DNA from: Oscillospiraceae bacterium
GTDB lineage: Bacteria > Bacillota_A > Clostridia > Oscillospirales > WRJC01
Direction of reading: 5' to 3'
Assembly (NCBI GenBank): GCA_009785015.1
Contig: WQXD01000077.1
Span: 1 to 12,594 of the forward strand
Length of the DNA stretch: 12,594 nucleotides
This document shows, piece after piece, positions 1 through 5,780 of the stretch. The stretch's first letter is position 1, and every line of letters starts with the position of its first letter. A program made the translations under genes and the position numbers. The notes under the pieces were generated by a model that ran no database searches, was not told the DNA's origin, and worked only from the letters and a program-made list of their open reading frames with translations.

Positions 1-1632
1 CGAAGCGTCCATGGGTATTTTTTCTAGCATTTTTTCGGTTTCGACAAACTCGGCTTCGCGGGCGGAGTATATATAATTGTACGAGTGTATCCTGTTGACC
101 ACTTTCGACGAGAACAGCACCGCGGAAAAACAAGCCATCGCCACGCACAGCTTCGCTATATGCCTTTTGTCGATTTCCGAGAGGTTTTTTACAGCTAAGA
201 AAAAAAGCAGCGGCGTCACCCCGAATGTGTACTGGAAGTTCACGTCGTACTGGTAGATATAATCGGTGGCCAAATTCATGATGACCATCGGGACAATCAA
301 AAACAGAAAATTGAGTTTTTTGCTGACAAACGGCAAAAAGCACAGCGGGAGAAGCATATACAATACAAATTCGAGTTTTTCGGGCGCGGACAAAAGACTC
401 GAAAGAAGCAGGGCGGGATTTTTGATCACGTTTAAAATCATCGGCAGAAATCCGCTTTCGGCCTCCCTCAAAAACAGGTTATATCGATACGTCATCACGC
501 CGAGCCCGTAAGCTGAGAGATAAAACGTGGTAAACATGAAGTACAAAATCGAAACCGCCGCGAGTATACCCCCGCGCAGTATATTCTTTTTTACGAATCT
601 GTCCTCCTGTTTGACGCTTGCCATGTACAGCCCCGCGCACAGCACATACAAAAACGCGTCCTCTTTGACCATGAGCACCCCCGCGGCGAAAATATACGCG
701 GGCACATATATTTTTTTGCGGCTGTCGTTTTCGCCGGGAATGATAAAGTACAAAAGCCACAAAATCAGAACGGTCAAAAATTTGTTTTCGTGAAAATCAA
801 AAAACAGCCCTCCGCTCAAAGCGGGGTATAACAGATAGGTGATGACGATAAGCAGGATATTCACGCGGGAAAGCTTGAATTTTTCGGCGATGAGCGCTAA
901 AGGAAAAGCCCCGAGCGCCACTGCGGCGGCCTGCATCACAATCAGGCTTTCGGGGCTCCTGAAAATCATGTAGAAGGGCAGCAGCAGATAATACACGGGC
1001 GAAAAATGCACTGCGAAATGGCTCAGTTCCATATTGCGCTCCACGCTGGTTATCTGGAGCCCGGTTTTCGCCATGTTTTCAAACATCTGGGCAAATATTC
1101 CGAAATCGTACGTGGAGGAATAAAATATCTTATATCTCAAAATACACGACTGGCTCAGCACCGCCGTATATGCCAAGGCCAATATGGCGACAATCGTCAT
1201 CAAATTCCAAAAACTGATAATATTATCCAACCTGTCAAAGCATATGCCGTCTTTGGCGTCGTTTTCGTTTTCATCTTTGCGGTAAAAACAATAGCTTATG
1301 ATATAGAACAAAACGGCGAGCACCGTCACATTGTAGGCTATATCCAAGTTTTTGTGCGCGACCAAGGTCAGCGCGTATACAACGGAGGAAAAAAACAAAA
1401 CGTACCTGTGGAAATGTTTTACCCCGCGCAAAAACAAATACAAAACCAAAATCACGGCGAAAACCAAAAGCGCCGCTCCGGCAAAACCGAAAAGGCCGAT
1501 TTGCTCATTTGTCTCAACGTCGTATATGCCGCTTTTAAACAGCACGATATTTGTGGTATTTGTAATTATATAAGCCGAAAACAGCAAAATAAATATGATA
1601 TTTGGTTTCACTTCCGGTTTTGGTTTTTGCAT
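1..1632 (-). CDS. DUF2079-family polytopic membrane protein, 3' end off the window
   Basis: I translated this by hand: 544 codons from an ATG at 1632 to the left edge are open, so the C-terminus is missing. The product has many hydrophobic segments (about 11-32, 47-68, 75-92, 100-117, 142-160, 210-224, 228-249, 257-275, 285-299, 309-333, 353-373, 420-437, 440-453, 468-481, 493-507). Residues 175-340 carry the pattern I know from DUF2079 membrane proteins: YDFGIFAQMFENM (175-187), SHFAVHFSPVYYLLLPFY (204-221), FDFHENK (278-284) and VKEDAF (322-327). The acidic/His residues D176, H205, H209, D279, H281, E324 and D325 resemble the polar loop residues of GT-C type glycosyltransferase-like membrane proteins. 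Enzymatic activity and substrate are unknown for the family, so a role in envelope glycan chemistry is inference. A GGAG lies 12 bases before the ATG, rather distant. It belongs to the host chromosome and is divergent from the tRNA gene. Confidence 0.85.
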   Translation of the reverse strand, partial: MQKPKPEVKPNIIFILLFSAYIITNTTNIVLFKSGIYDVETNEQIGLFGFAGAALLVFAVILVLYLFLRGVKHFHRYVLFFSSVVYALTLVAHKNLDIAYNVTVLAVLFYIISYCFYRKDENENDAKDGICFDRLDNIISFWNLMTIVAILALAYTAVLSQSCILRYKIFYSSTYDFGIFAQMFENMAKTGLQITSVERNMELSHFAVHFSPVYYLLLPFYMIFRSPESLIVMQAAAVALGAFPLALIAEKFKLSRVNILLIVITYLLYPALSGGLFFDFHENKFLTVLILWLLYFIIPGENDSRKKIYVPAYIFAAGVLMVKEDAFLYVLCAGLYMASVKQEDRFVKKNILRGGILAAVSILYFMFTTFYLSAYGLGVMTYRYNLFLREAESGFLPMILNVIKNPALLLSSLLSAPEKLEFVLYMLLPLCFLPFVSKKLNFLFLIVPMVIMNLATDYIYQYDVNFQYTFGVTPLLFFLAVKNLSEIDKRHIAKLCVAMACFSAVLFSSKVVNRIHSYNYIYSAREAEFVETEKMLEKIPMDAS

Positions 1633-1680
1633 AATCCGTTATTTCTCCGTTTTGCCGCCGCGTTATGATTATTATTTATA

Positions 1681-1709
1681 AGTATAACATATATAAAAAT
1701 AAAAAGCTA
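1681..1709 (-). promoter_or_regulatory. Candidate proximal promoter of the DUF2079-family gene
   Basis: On the minus strand a TATACT -10 box (1681-1686) is preceded by TG one base upstream (extended -10). The -35 position, 17 bases further, reads TAGCTT (1704-1709), a poor match. Transcription would begin about 43 bases before the ATG at 1632. The extended -10 makes it plausible despite the weak -35. Confidence 0.4.
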
Positions 1710-1850
1710 TCTTAATTTTATAAATTTGGAAAAAAATTTTCAATAAAAATTCAAAAGAGTTTCGAAGTGCGAATTCGGAAGTCTTGGAAAAATCCTTTGT
1801 AGAATAAATACATGGGCGGTCCTGCAGCTTTTGACCGTGCCATATTTTCA

Positions 1851-1879
1851 GCTATATCATATTTTCGGCAATTTGTCAA
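1851..1879 (-). promoter_or_regulatory. Candidate distal promoter of the DUF2079-family gene
   Basis: On the minus strand a perfect TTGACA (1874-1879) is followed after 17 bases by TATAGC (1851-1856), which has TG one base upstream. It would give a leader of about 210 bases before the ATG at 1632. It may work in place of, or together with, the proximal site. Confidence 0.45.
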
Positions 1880-1950
1880 TGTATTTGCTTTGCCGGATAT
1901 ATCCTTTCGGGGCACCGTAAAAATTTATTTTTAAATATTTAAAAATCTAC

Positions 1951-1979
1951 TTGCAAAGTTTTTTACAATGTGCTATAAT
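1951..1979 (+). promoter_or_regulatory. Sigma-A type promoter of tRNA-Val
   Basis: TTGCAA (1951-1956), a 17-base spacer, and a perfect TATAAT (1974-1979) with TG one base upstream. The tRNA begins 36 bases after the -10 box, so a short 5' leader would be removed by RNase P. This is a strong constitutive-looking promoter, as expected for a stable RNA. Confidence 0.85.
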
Positions 1980-2015
1980 GTAATCCACGGGGTTGAAAAC
2001 CGCATAAATGCAAAT

Positions 2016-2091
2016 GGGCGATTAGCTCAGTTGGCAGAGCATCTGCTTGACGTGCAGAGGGTCGGGGATTCGAGTTCCTCATCGCCCACCA
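2016..2091 (+). tRNA. tRNA-Val (anticodon GAC), CCA encoded
   Basis: A full cloverleaf can be drawn. The acceptor stem is GGGCGAT (2016-2022) with ATCGCCC (2081-2087). The D stem is GCTC/GAGC (2025-2028, 2037-2040). The anticodon stem TCTGC/GCAGA (2042-2046, 2054-2058) encloses loop TTGACGT with anticodon GAC at 2049-2051, reading valine GUC/GUU codons. The T arm is GGGGA-TTCGAGT-TCCTC (2064-2080), with one G-T pair. The discriminator A and an encoded CCA end at 2091. It has its own promoter and terminator. Its 3' end faces a prophage late operon 268 bases away, so it is the likely integration target, with the 3' part possibly supplied by the phage. Confidence 0.96.
2054..2091. other. Putative phage attachment core (tRNA-Val 3' end)
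   Basis: This is inference. Tyrosine-integrase phages commonly recombine in the anticodon or T-arm to 3' end of a tRNA gene and restore an intact tRNA. Here an intact tRNA has a host promoter on its 5' side and prophage on its 3' side, with integrase-arm-like repeats about 95 bases further on. The exact core cannot be set without the other prophage end, which should carry a matching direct repeat. Confidence 0.35.
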
Positions 2092-2106
2092 TACAATATC
2101 CGCAAG

Positions 2107-2144
2107 AAAAGCCCGCAGTTATCCATACTGCGGGCTTTTTGCGT
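2107..2144 (+). terminator. Rho-independent terminator of tRNA-Val
   Basis: The stem AAAAGCCCGCAGT (2107-2119) pairs with ACTGCGGGCTTTT (2127-2139) around the 7-base loop TATCCAT, and the 3' arm runs into Ts. It starts 15 bases after the CCA. If the phage recombined inside the tRNA, this terminator came with the phage; if not, it belongs to the host. Confidence 0.9.
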
Positions 2145-2154
2145 TTTTCAAACA

Positions 2155-2183
2155 TTCGCAAAGTTTTATATCTTTTCGCAAAG
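2155..2183. repeat. Direct repeat TTCGCAAAG, two copies 20 bp apart
   Basis: TTCGCAAAG occurs exactly at 2155-2163 and 2175-2183, start-to-start 20 bp (about two helical turns). The second copy directly abuts the first 12-bp repeat. This may be another class of integrase or recombination-factor site, or coincidence in AT-rich DNA. Confidence 0.45.
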
Positions 2184-2238
2184 ATTTAAGGCTAAATTTA
2201 AGGCTAAAATAATAATTTGGAGCTAAATTTGAGGCTAA
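2184..2238. repeat. Paired tandem 12-bp repeats, candidate integrase arm-type sites
   Basis: Four head-to-tail copies of a 12-mer are arranged as two tandem pairs. ATTTAAGGCTAA is at 2184-2195 and again, identical, at 2196-2207. ATTTGGAGCTAA is at 2215-2226 (9 of 12 matches) and ATTTGAGGCTAA at 2227-2238 (11 of 12). The pairs start 31 bp apart, close to three helical turns, so they would lie on the same DNA face. They sit between a tRNA gene and a phage late operon, where arm-type sites of a tyrosine integrase would be expected. The function is inferred; the repeat structure is directly visible. Confidence 0.6.
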
Positions 2239-2252
2239 CTTTTTAATTAATC

Positions 2253-2297
2253 AAGAGCCGCCGGTGTTTACTTTGCGCCGGGCGGCTCTTTTTTTTT
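2253..2297 (+). terminator. Plus-strand terminator insulating the prophage late operon
   Basis: AAGAGCCGCC (2253-2262) pairs perfectly with GGCGGCTCTT (2281-2290) around an 18-base loop and is followed by a run of nine Ts (2289-2297). No plus-strand gene precedes it except the tRNA, which already has a terminator, so it looks like a second barrier against readthrough from host or tRNA into the late operon. Confidence 0.75.
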
Positions 2298-2300
2298 GCG

Positions 2301-2335
2301 CAAAAAAGAAAAAGAGGCGGGGCCTACCCCGCCGC
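2301..2335 (-). terminator. Terminator of the phage late operon
   Basis: On the minus strand the stem GGCGGGG (2333-2327) and CCCCGCC (2322-2316) encloses a 4-base TAGG loop, followed by TCTTTTTCTTTTTTG. It lies 24 bases after the lysin stop codon. Its T tract and that of the plus-strand terminator meet at the perfect dyad TTTTTTGCGCAAAAAA (2292-2307), so the two terminators are fused back to back. Confidence 0.9.
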
Positions 2336-2358
2336 AATTTTGCATGTTCGTGTTTATG

Positions 2359-3108
2359 TTATGCCACTTTTACTACGTCCGCCTCATACACCCATGAATT
2401 TATCTCCGCGATGAGCAATACTTCGCGGCCTACCTGCTTGACCGTGTACTTCACGTTTTTGCACCTCGCCGGGATGTACTGCCCGTTCGTGTACCTCGCC
2501 GTTTCCGCTATAATCTTCACGAAATTCCCCGGCGCGTATGATACCGCTGGTGGAGCGACGACGGACGGCGTGTTTGCCGGCGGCGTGAACGCCGCCCCCG
2601 GAGTAGGCTTGATCACTTTCGCTCCGGTGAGGTACGGTATCGGATTCACCCACTTACCGTTGTTGTAGTACGTGCTGTTCTCTTTGACCCCTAAGTGCAA
2701 ATGCGTCCCAAGATATTCCGGCGCTAAGTCCTTTCTTGAAGATGTGCAATACCCCGTGTTGCCCATCACACCCAGCGGTTGCCCCTTTTTCACTATGTCG
2801 CCTTTTTTCGCGTACAGCCCGTCGCGCAAGTGCTGGTACCGCGTCAATATGTTTCCCTCGTGCAGAATCGCCACCGTATTGCCGACCGAATCGCCCTTGA
2901 TGACTTCAACTACCTTGCCGTCGGCCAAAGCGAGTACATCTACGCCGCGCGGCGTATGCATTAGGTCTTTATTCGAGCGTTTGGCACAGACGAAATCGCT
3001 GCCCCAATGATCCTTTCTGTTTGGCGTCGGATTCCCCGGGCTGCCGGTAAGCCCGCTTGTCAGCAACTCGTTGCTCGTGCTTAGTACCGTTTCCTTGTAT
3101 GTACCCAT
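2359..3108 (-). CDS. Phage endolysin: M23 peptidase plus SH3-like C-terminal domain
   Basis: This 249-residue protein should cut peptidoglycan peptide cross-links at lysis. Residues about 30-150 carry the LytM/M23 zinc site: HWGSD (H34, D38) and THLHLG (H136, H138), plus YQHL (H93). By analogy with LytM, H34, D38 and H138 bind zinc while H93 and H136 assist catalysis. A Pro-rich linker (about 168-194) leads to a C-terminal module (about 195-249; YTNGQYIPARCKNVKYTV, then INSWVYEADVVKV). That module resembles the SH3-type wall-binding domain at the end of clostridial amidases. There is no signal peptide, so it needs a holin for export. The ATG follows an ACGGAGGAATAA ribosome site that is also the last four codons of the upstream holin-like gene. 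It is the last gene of the operon. The family is clear; the exact bond cleaved is not. Confidence 0.93.
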   Translation of the reverse strand: MGTYKETVLSTSNELLTSGLTGSPGNPTPNRKDHWGSDFVCAKRSNKDLMHTPRGVDVLALADGKVVEVIKGDSVGNTVAILHEGNILTRYQHLRDGLYAKKGDIVKKGQPLGVMGNTGYCTSSRKDLAPEYLGTHLHLGVKENSTYYNNGKWVNPIPYLTGAKVIKPTPGAAFTPPANTPSVVAPPAVSYAPGNFVKIIAETARYTNGQYIPARCKNVKYTVKQVGREVLLIAEINSWVYEADVVKVA

Positions 3109-3111
3109 TCG

Positions 3112-3390
3112 TTATTCCTCCGTTTCGTCGTTAAGCGGTTGTTCAACCGTTTCTTCTTTCGCTTTTGCCGTTTTGTCGCTGTTGGTCTTGATCCAGCCCA
3201 TCACGCCGCATTCCACCCCGAAGAATGTGTATACAGAGATTATCAACGTCGTCGGTTCGTTACGTATCTCAATTTCTGAATCAAAATATTTGTATGCGAT
3301 ATATGCTGTGAACGCCGTTATCATCACGAACGTCCACAATAGCAGAATATTCGTGAACGGCGGCTTCTCTTTGTCCTTCGGATTTGCCAT
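3112..3390 (-). CDS. Holin-like two-TM protein next to the lysin
   Basis: The product has 92 residues from the ATG at 3390, chosen because GAGGGG (3398-3403) lies 7 bases upstream; an in-frame ATG at 3405 would overlap the preceding stop but has no ribosome site. Two hydrophobic segments (about 13-34 and 48-68) are separated by a short acidic turn, and a charged tail (69-92, rich in Lys then Glu) follows. The segment EPTTLIISVYTFFGVECGVM resembles membrane proteins found beside lysins in Firmicutes phages. Three bases separate it from the lysin ATG. Position and topology support a holin or antiholin that opens the membrane for the leaderless lysin. I cannot assign a named holin family, and the gene at 5524-5766 competes for the role. 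Confidence 0.75.
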   Translation of the reverse strand: MANPKDKEKPPFTNILLLWTFVMITAFTAYIAYKYFDSEIEIRNEPTTLIISVYTFFGVECGVMGWIKTNSDKTAKAKEETVEQPLNDETEE

Positions 3391-3397
3391 ACTCGTA

Positions 3398-3403
3398 CCC
3401 CTC
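3398..3403 (-). promoter_or_regulatory. Ribosome site deciding the start of the 92-aa holin-like gene
   Basis: GAGGGG on the minus strand, 7 bases before the ATG at 3390. It overlaps the stop codon of the upstream gene (TGA at 3402-3404), which suggests translational coupling. The earlier ATG at 3405 has no such site. Confidence 0.7.
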
Positions 3404-3803
3404 ATAAATTTTTGTGAATCAAAAACTGATCTATCTCGTTCTCTACTTTGCTGATCTCCTCGGCCGTCGGTGCCGTCATACATTTTAATATGCCTTTCAG
3501 CGCGCTAAGTACCACGCGCTGAAATGCGTCTGATGAATCCGAGGCTATCTCCAGCTTTTCTATCTTTCGTTTGTCGTTGTCTAATTTCCGGTCGGTTTCC
3601 GTATTTATGGCGTCCATGTCCCTCTTGCATTCGGCATGGAGTTTTTCGTGCTCCGTTTTGTATGCCTCGAATTCTTCTTTGAAATTCGCGAACGGCATGT
3701 TCTTTTTTTCGCGCCATGCGCTTATCGCCCCTATTATGGCTATGACGCCGCTTATCAGCGATATCCCCATGACGACTACGGCAAGCTCGATTGTGACCGT
3801 CAT
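3402..3803 (-). CDS. Single-TM, coiled-coil phage protein (XhlA-like position)
   Basis: This 133-residue protein has an N-terminal hydrophobic segment (about 4-28), a basic WREKK stop-transfer stretch, and a highly charged probable coiled coil (about 40-87). Its last part (about 88-133) is mixed helical, and it contains a single Cys in the coil (C59) and one near the C-terminus (C108). Proteins with one anchor and a coiled coil often accompany holins, as XhlA does in Bacillus prophages, although XhlA has its membrane segment at the other end, so this is an analogy of position and not a family match. The ATG is preceded by ACGGAGGAATAA, the same 12-mer as at the lysin gene. A role in regulating or scaffolding lysis is inference. 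Confidence 0.7.
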   Translation of the reverse strand: MTVTIELAVVVMGISLISGVIAIIGAISAWREKKNMPFANFKEEFEAYKTEHEKLHAECKRDMDAINTETDRKLDNDKRKIEKLEIASDSSDAFQRVVLSALKGILKCMTAPTAEEISKVENEIDQFLIHKNL

Positions 3804-3822
3804 TTTTTATTCCTCCGTTTAT

Positions 3823-5040
3823 TCACGCAGCCTCCGCCACTTTTATGTATGCGTATGCATCTGGGATCGGTATATCGGGCAGCCTGTAGCCATCTACAGC
3901 GAAAAACAGCTTACCGTCACCGTTCATCAGCCATGTATCGCCTTGATATCCCACGCTTCTAACGCTATTTATTTGTGAAAATATTTTTGTCTGCACGCTT
4001 CCGCTCGGATTACCTACAATATATTCGATACTTCCGCCTTTCCCCGTCACCCATCTGTCTTTCGCGAACGCGAAACCGTTCGCGAAGTAAGCCGTCCAAC
4101 CGGGATTTTTGGGCCATGTTCCGGCTGGCAAACTGTCAGGATTGCCTTGAACGTAAAACCCATTGTCGGTCAGCCAAAATCCGCCCCCGTGTTCTATGTT
4201 GCTGACGCGGTCGCTGGTTGTTCCGACCAGTATGGTCGACCATGTATCATTCGGGGCGCCTTGCTTGAACCATATAACTGTATTGTTGGTTTTCGCGCCC
4301 ACCCAATAATTGTCGGCAAATTTCACGTCTTCCCCAGATACAAAATTACATACCCATGATCCCTGCGGGCTCTCTCCTTGCAGATACGCTCCGTAGCCAT
4401 TGTCCCTGCCGACACACCAAAACCCATTTCCATAATCAATGCTCGTCGCCCGGTCGGCGCCCGAACCGATGGCAGTTCTCGTCCATGTTCCCGTGGGCGC
4501 TCCCAAAACGGACCAAATACAACTTAAATTATCGCCTAAATGTCCCGTTCCGCCATAAATGACGAAATATCCATTTAAAAATTTTATACCCAGCGCGCCG
4601 TACGCCGTGTTGTTTTCAATGGTCTTCGTTGTCCATGGGCCAGTCAAAAGTGACCCGGATGTATATTTTATGCTTACCCCAGTTCCACCGACACTGGCAT
4701 CGGGTAATGCTACCCACCATTTGGTGCCAGCCACTTCAGCGCAAACGATAGGTGTCCTTACGTCAGGAGATTCTGTCCAGTTGTAATCAAAGCCCAGCCG
4801 CCGATCTTGCAAAAGCGGCTCAACCAATGGGTATTTTCCGGAGTTTATAATTCCGCCGTTGCACAAAAGCCAATTCGGAGGCATTGCGGCGGGGTTCCGC
4901 GTTATTCTGATCTCGCCCATCGGGTAAAGTCCGTCATACAACAAATCGTCCAACTTTTCAAAATTTGCGGTATTTGCCATTTGGTTCGGCGGGTCGGTCA
5001 TCTCCGGCAAATACAACCCATATCTTTTTGAATATCTCAC
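3823..5040 (-). CDS. Tail-collar protein with inserted beta-propeller-like domain
   Basis: I start this at GTG 5040, whose GTGA overlaps the stop of the preceding gene and which has a GGGGGG site 10 bases upstream; this gives 405 residues. Residues 41-97 match the first part of the phage tail collar domain (MGEIRI, PPNWLLCNGG, KYPLVEPLL, PDVRTP). Residues 385-401 match its end (YRLPDIPI, AYAYIKVA). Between them about 280 residues (103-384) contain six copies of a loose G-x-P-x-G-x-W signature, at about 129, 180, 222, 261, 299 and 343, each in a 38-49 residue unit with aromatic NGFW/NGYF-like strands. This looks like a six- or seven-bladed beta-propeller. The protein probably sits at the tail tip or fibre and may bind a cell-surface glycan. 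An upstream ATG at 5118 would overlap the previous gene by 82 bases and is less likely. Confidence 0.8.
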   Translation of the reverse strand: MRYSKRYGLYLPEMTDPPNQMANTANFEKLDDLLYDGLYPMGEIRITRNPAAMPPNWLLCNGGIINSGKYPLVEPLLQDRRLGFDYNWTESPDVRTPIVCAEVAGTKWWVALPDASVGGTGVSIKYTSGSLLTGPWTTKTIENNTAYGALGIKFLNGYFVIYGGTGHLGDNLSCIWSVLGAPTGTWTRTAIGSGADRATSIDYGNGFWCVGRDNGYGAYLQGESPQGSWVCNFVSGEDVKFADNYWVGAKTNNTVIWFKQGAPNDTWSTILVGTTSDRVSNIEHGGGFWLTDNGFYVQGNPDSLPAGTWPKNPGWTAYFANGFAFAKDRWVTGKGGSIEYIVGNPSGSVQTKIFSQINSVRSVGYQGDTWLMNGDGKLFFAVDGYRLPDIPIPDAYAYIKVAEAA

Positions 5041-5534
5041 AGCAGTAAATCCCCCCATCTCGCGTTGACATCCTTGACATTTTGCCAGCTTGTATGACCG
5101 TCCAAAACACTTTTCCACGTATTTGGCGACAACACCACGAATTTATATAAAATCATCATTATCCGCTCCCATTGATTCACTTTAATATAATTTATCTTTT
5201 TGCGCGAATAGACCCCGAATATTTCTCTTTGACCGAAATCCTCTGCCGGAAACATTTCGACAAGCGAATAATAATCGCGGATATAATAGACGTTCGCCTC
5301 GTAATTGCTCATATCTGGATATTTGAAAAAATCAGTTCTGACCCATTCCGGAGGAATGATTTTATCGGGGTATTTATATATCGCTATATTCTCGCCTATC
5401 CATATCAAATTCCCTGAAATCCGGTTCAAGTCACTAATATTCAGCGCACCCTTTAAATTTGCGCTCAGGCCCGGATTATCGCGTGCATATTGGACATCAG
5501 ACAATGCTCTATCCGTTATCGGATTAATCCACAT
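5037..5534 (-). CDS. Trp-rich phage tail-tip structural protein
   Basis: I prefer the ATG at 5534 (165 residues, beginning MWINPITDRALSDVQYA) to the one at 5543, because GGGAG lies 9 bases before it. The N-terminus W-x-N-P-x-T-D-R with a later NISDLNRISGNL is a pattern I associate with small structural proteins near the tail tip of clostridial phages. The C-terminus has regularly spaced Trp motifs (NTWKSVLDGHTSWQNVKDV, then RWGDLL) like those seen at the ends of such tail proteins. The middle (about 40-130) is Tyr-rich with no domain I recognise. It overlaps the holin-like gene by 11 bases and the collar-propeller gene by 4, so the three are translated in series. It may connect the collar-propeller protein to the tail; that is inference. 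Confidence 0.7.
   Translation of the reverse strand: MWINPITDRALSDVQYARDNPGLSANLKGALNISDLNRISGNLIWIGENIAIYKYPDKIIPPEWVRTDFFKYPDMSNYEANVYYIRDYYSLVEMFPAEDFGQREIFGVYSRKKINYIKVNQWERIMMILYKFVVLSPNTWKSVLDGHTSWQNVKDVNARWGDLLL
5051..5056 (-). promoter_or_regulatory. Ribosome site supporting the GTG start at 5040
   Basis: GGGGGG on the minus strand, 10 bases before GTG 5040, inside the last codons of the preceding gene. With the GTGA stop/start overlap it implies coupled translation. The same GTGA arrangement occurs at 9758-9761. Confidence 0.55.
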
Positions 5535-5766
5535 ATCCGTCATCTCCCGGTTCGGCCGTTTCCACGCCAGTTTCCTTTTTGTTCGCGGCGTCGACGATTG
5601 ATTCGCCGAAAATATATGCCACCAGCGCTCCGATTCCGGATATAATCAGCACGACACGCGCAACCTCTCCTTCCGGAAAATTGAATGCGGTCAAAAGGCT
5701 TGTGATATATGCGGCCACGGCGCACCAAAATTTTCTGCTGGACAATTTTCGTTTCAAGTTACTCAT
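5524..5766 (-). CDS. Holin-like two-TM protein located among tail genes
   Basis: The start is the ATG at 5766, which has a perfect AGGAGG 7 bases upstream; this gives 80 residues. A longer reading to 5937 would run through the preceding gene and is rejected. The N-terminus is basic (SNLKRKLSSRKFW), followed by two hydrophobic segments (about 13-30 and 36-54) with a short loop containing PEGE. A hydrophilic, acidic C-terminus (about 61-80) follows. The motif YIFGESIVDAANKK after the second segment resembles a common class of small Firmicutes phage membrane proteins annotated as holins. It lies six genes before the end of the operon, not beside the lysin, so it could be a holin, an antiholin, or a membrane protein of the tail tip. 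Confidence 0.8.
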   Translation of the reverse strand: MSNLKRKLSSRKFWCAVAAYITSLLTAFNFPEGEVARVVLIISGIGALVAYIFGESIVDAANKKETGVETAEPGDDGYVD

Positions 5767-5773
5767 ACTTTTG

Positions 5774-5779
5774 CCTCCT
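5774..5779 (-). promoter_or_regulatory. AGGAGG ribosome site deciding the 80-aa start
   Basis: A perfect AGGAGG on the minus strand sits 7 bases before ATG 5766 and just after the stop of the upstream gene (5781-5783). It shows that the real gene is the 80-residue membrane protein. Confidence 0.85.
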
Positions 5780-5780
5780 G

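Larger units (their letters stand above)
1633..2015. other. AT-rich intergenic spacer with divergent promoters
   Basis: There is no convincing gene in these 383 bases. The left third is extremely AT-rich. I see two minus-strand promoter candidates for the membrane protein gene and one plus-strand promoter for the tRNA gene, listed separately. A 40-codon plus-strand ORF at 1812-1934 lacks a ribosome site and is not called. If the distal minus-strand promoter is used, the leader would be about 210 bases. The only structure I see in it is a short CGGTC/GACCG stem near its start, too weak to call a riboswitch. Confidence 0.6.

Noticed and set aside
1006..1668. 220-codon plus-strand ORF
   Set aside because: It is the antisense of the DUF2079-family gene, whose minus-strand frame gives a coherent, recognisable membrane protein.
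1633..1850. Possible riboswitch or leader in the 5' region of the membrane protein gene
   Set aside because: Only a short CGGTC/GACCG stem is visible; no known riboswitch core and no terminator hairpin before the gene.
1812..1934. 40-codon plus-strand ORF in the spacer
   Set aside because: No ribosome site, no recognisable sequence, and the region is already explained by promoters.
1968..2189. 73-codon ORF through the tRNA
   Set aside because: It overlaps a complete tRNA gene and its terminator.
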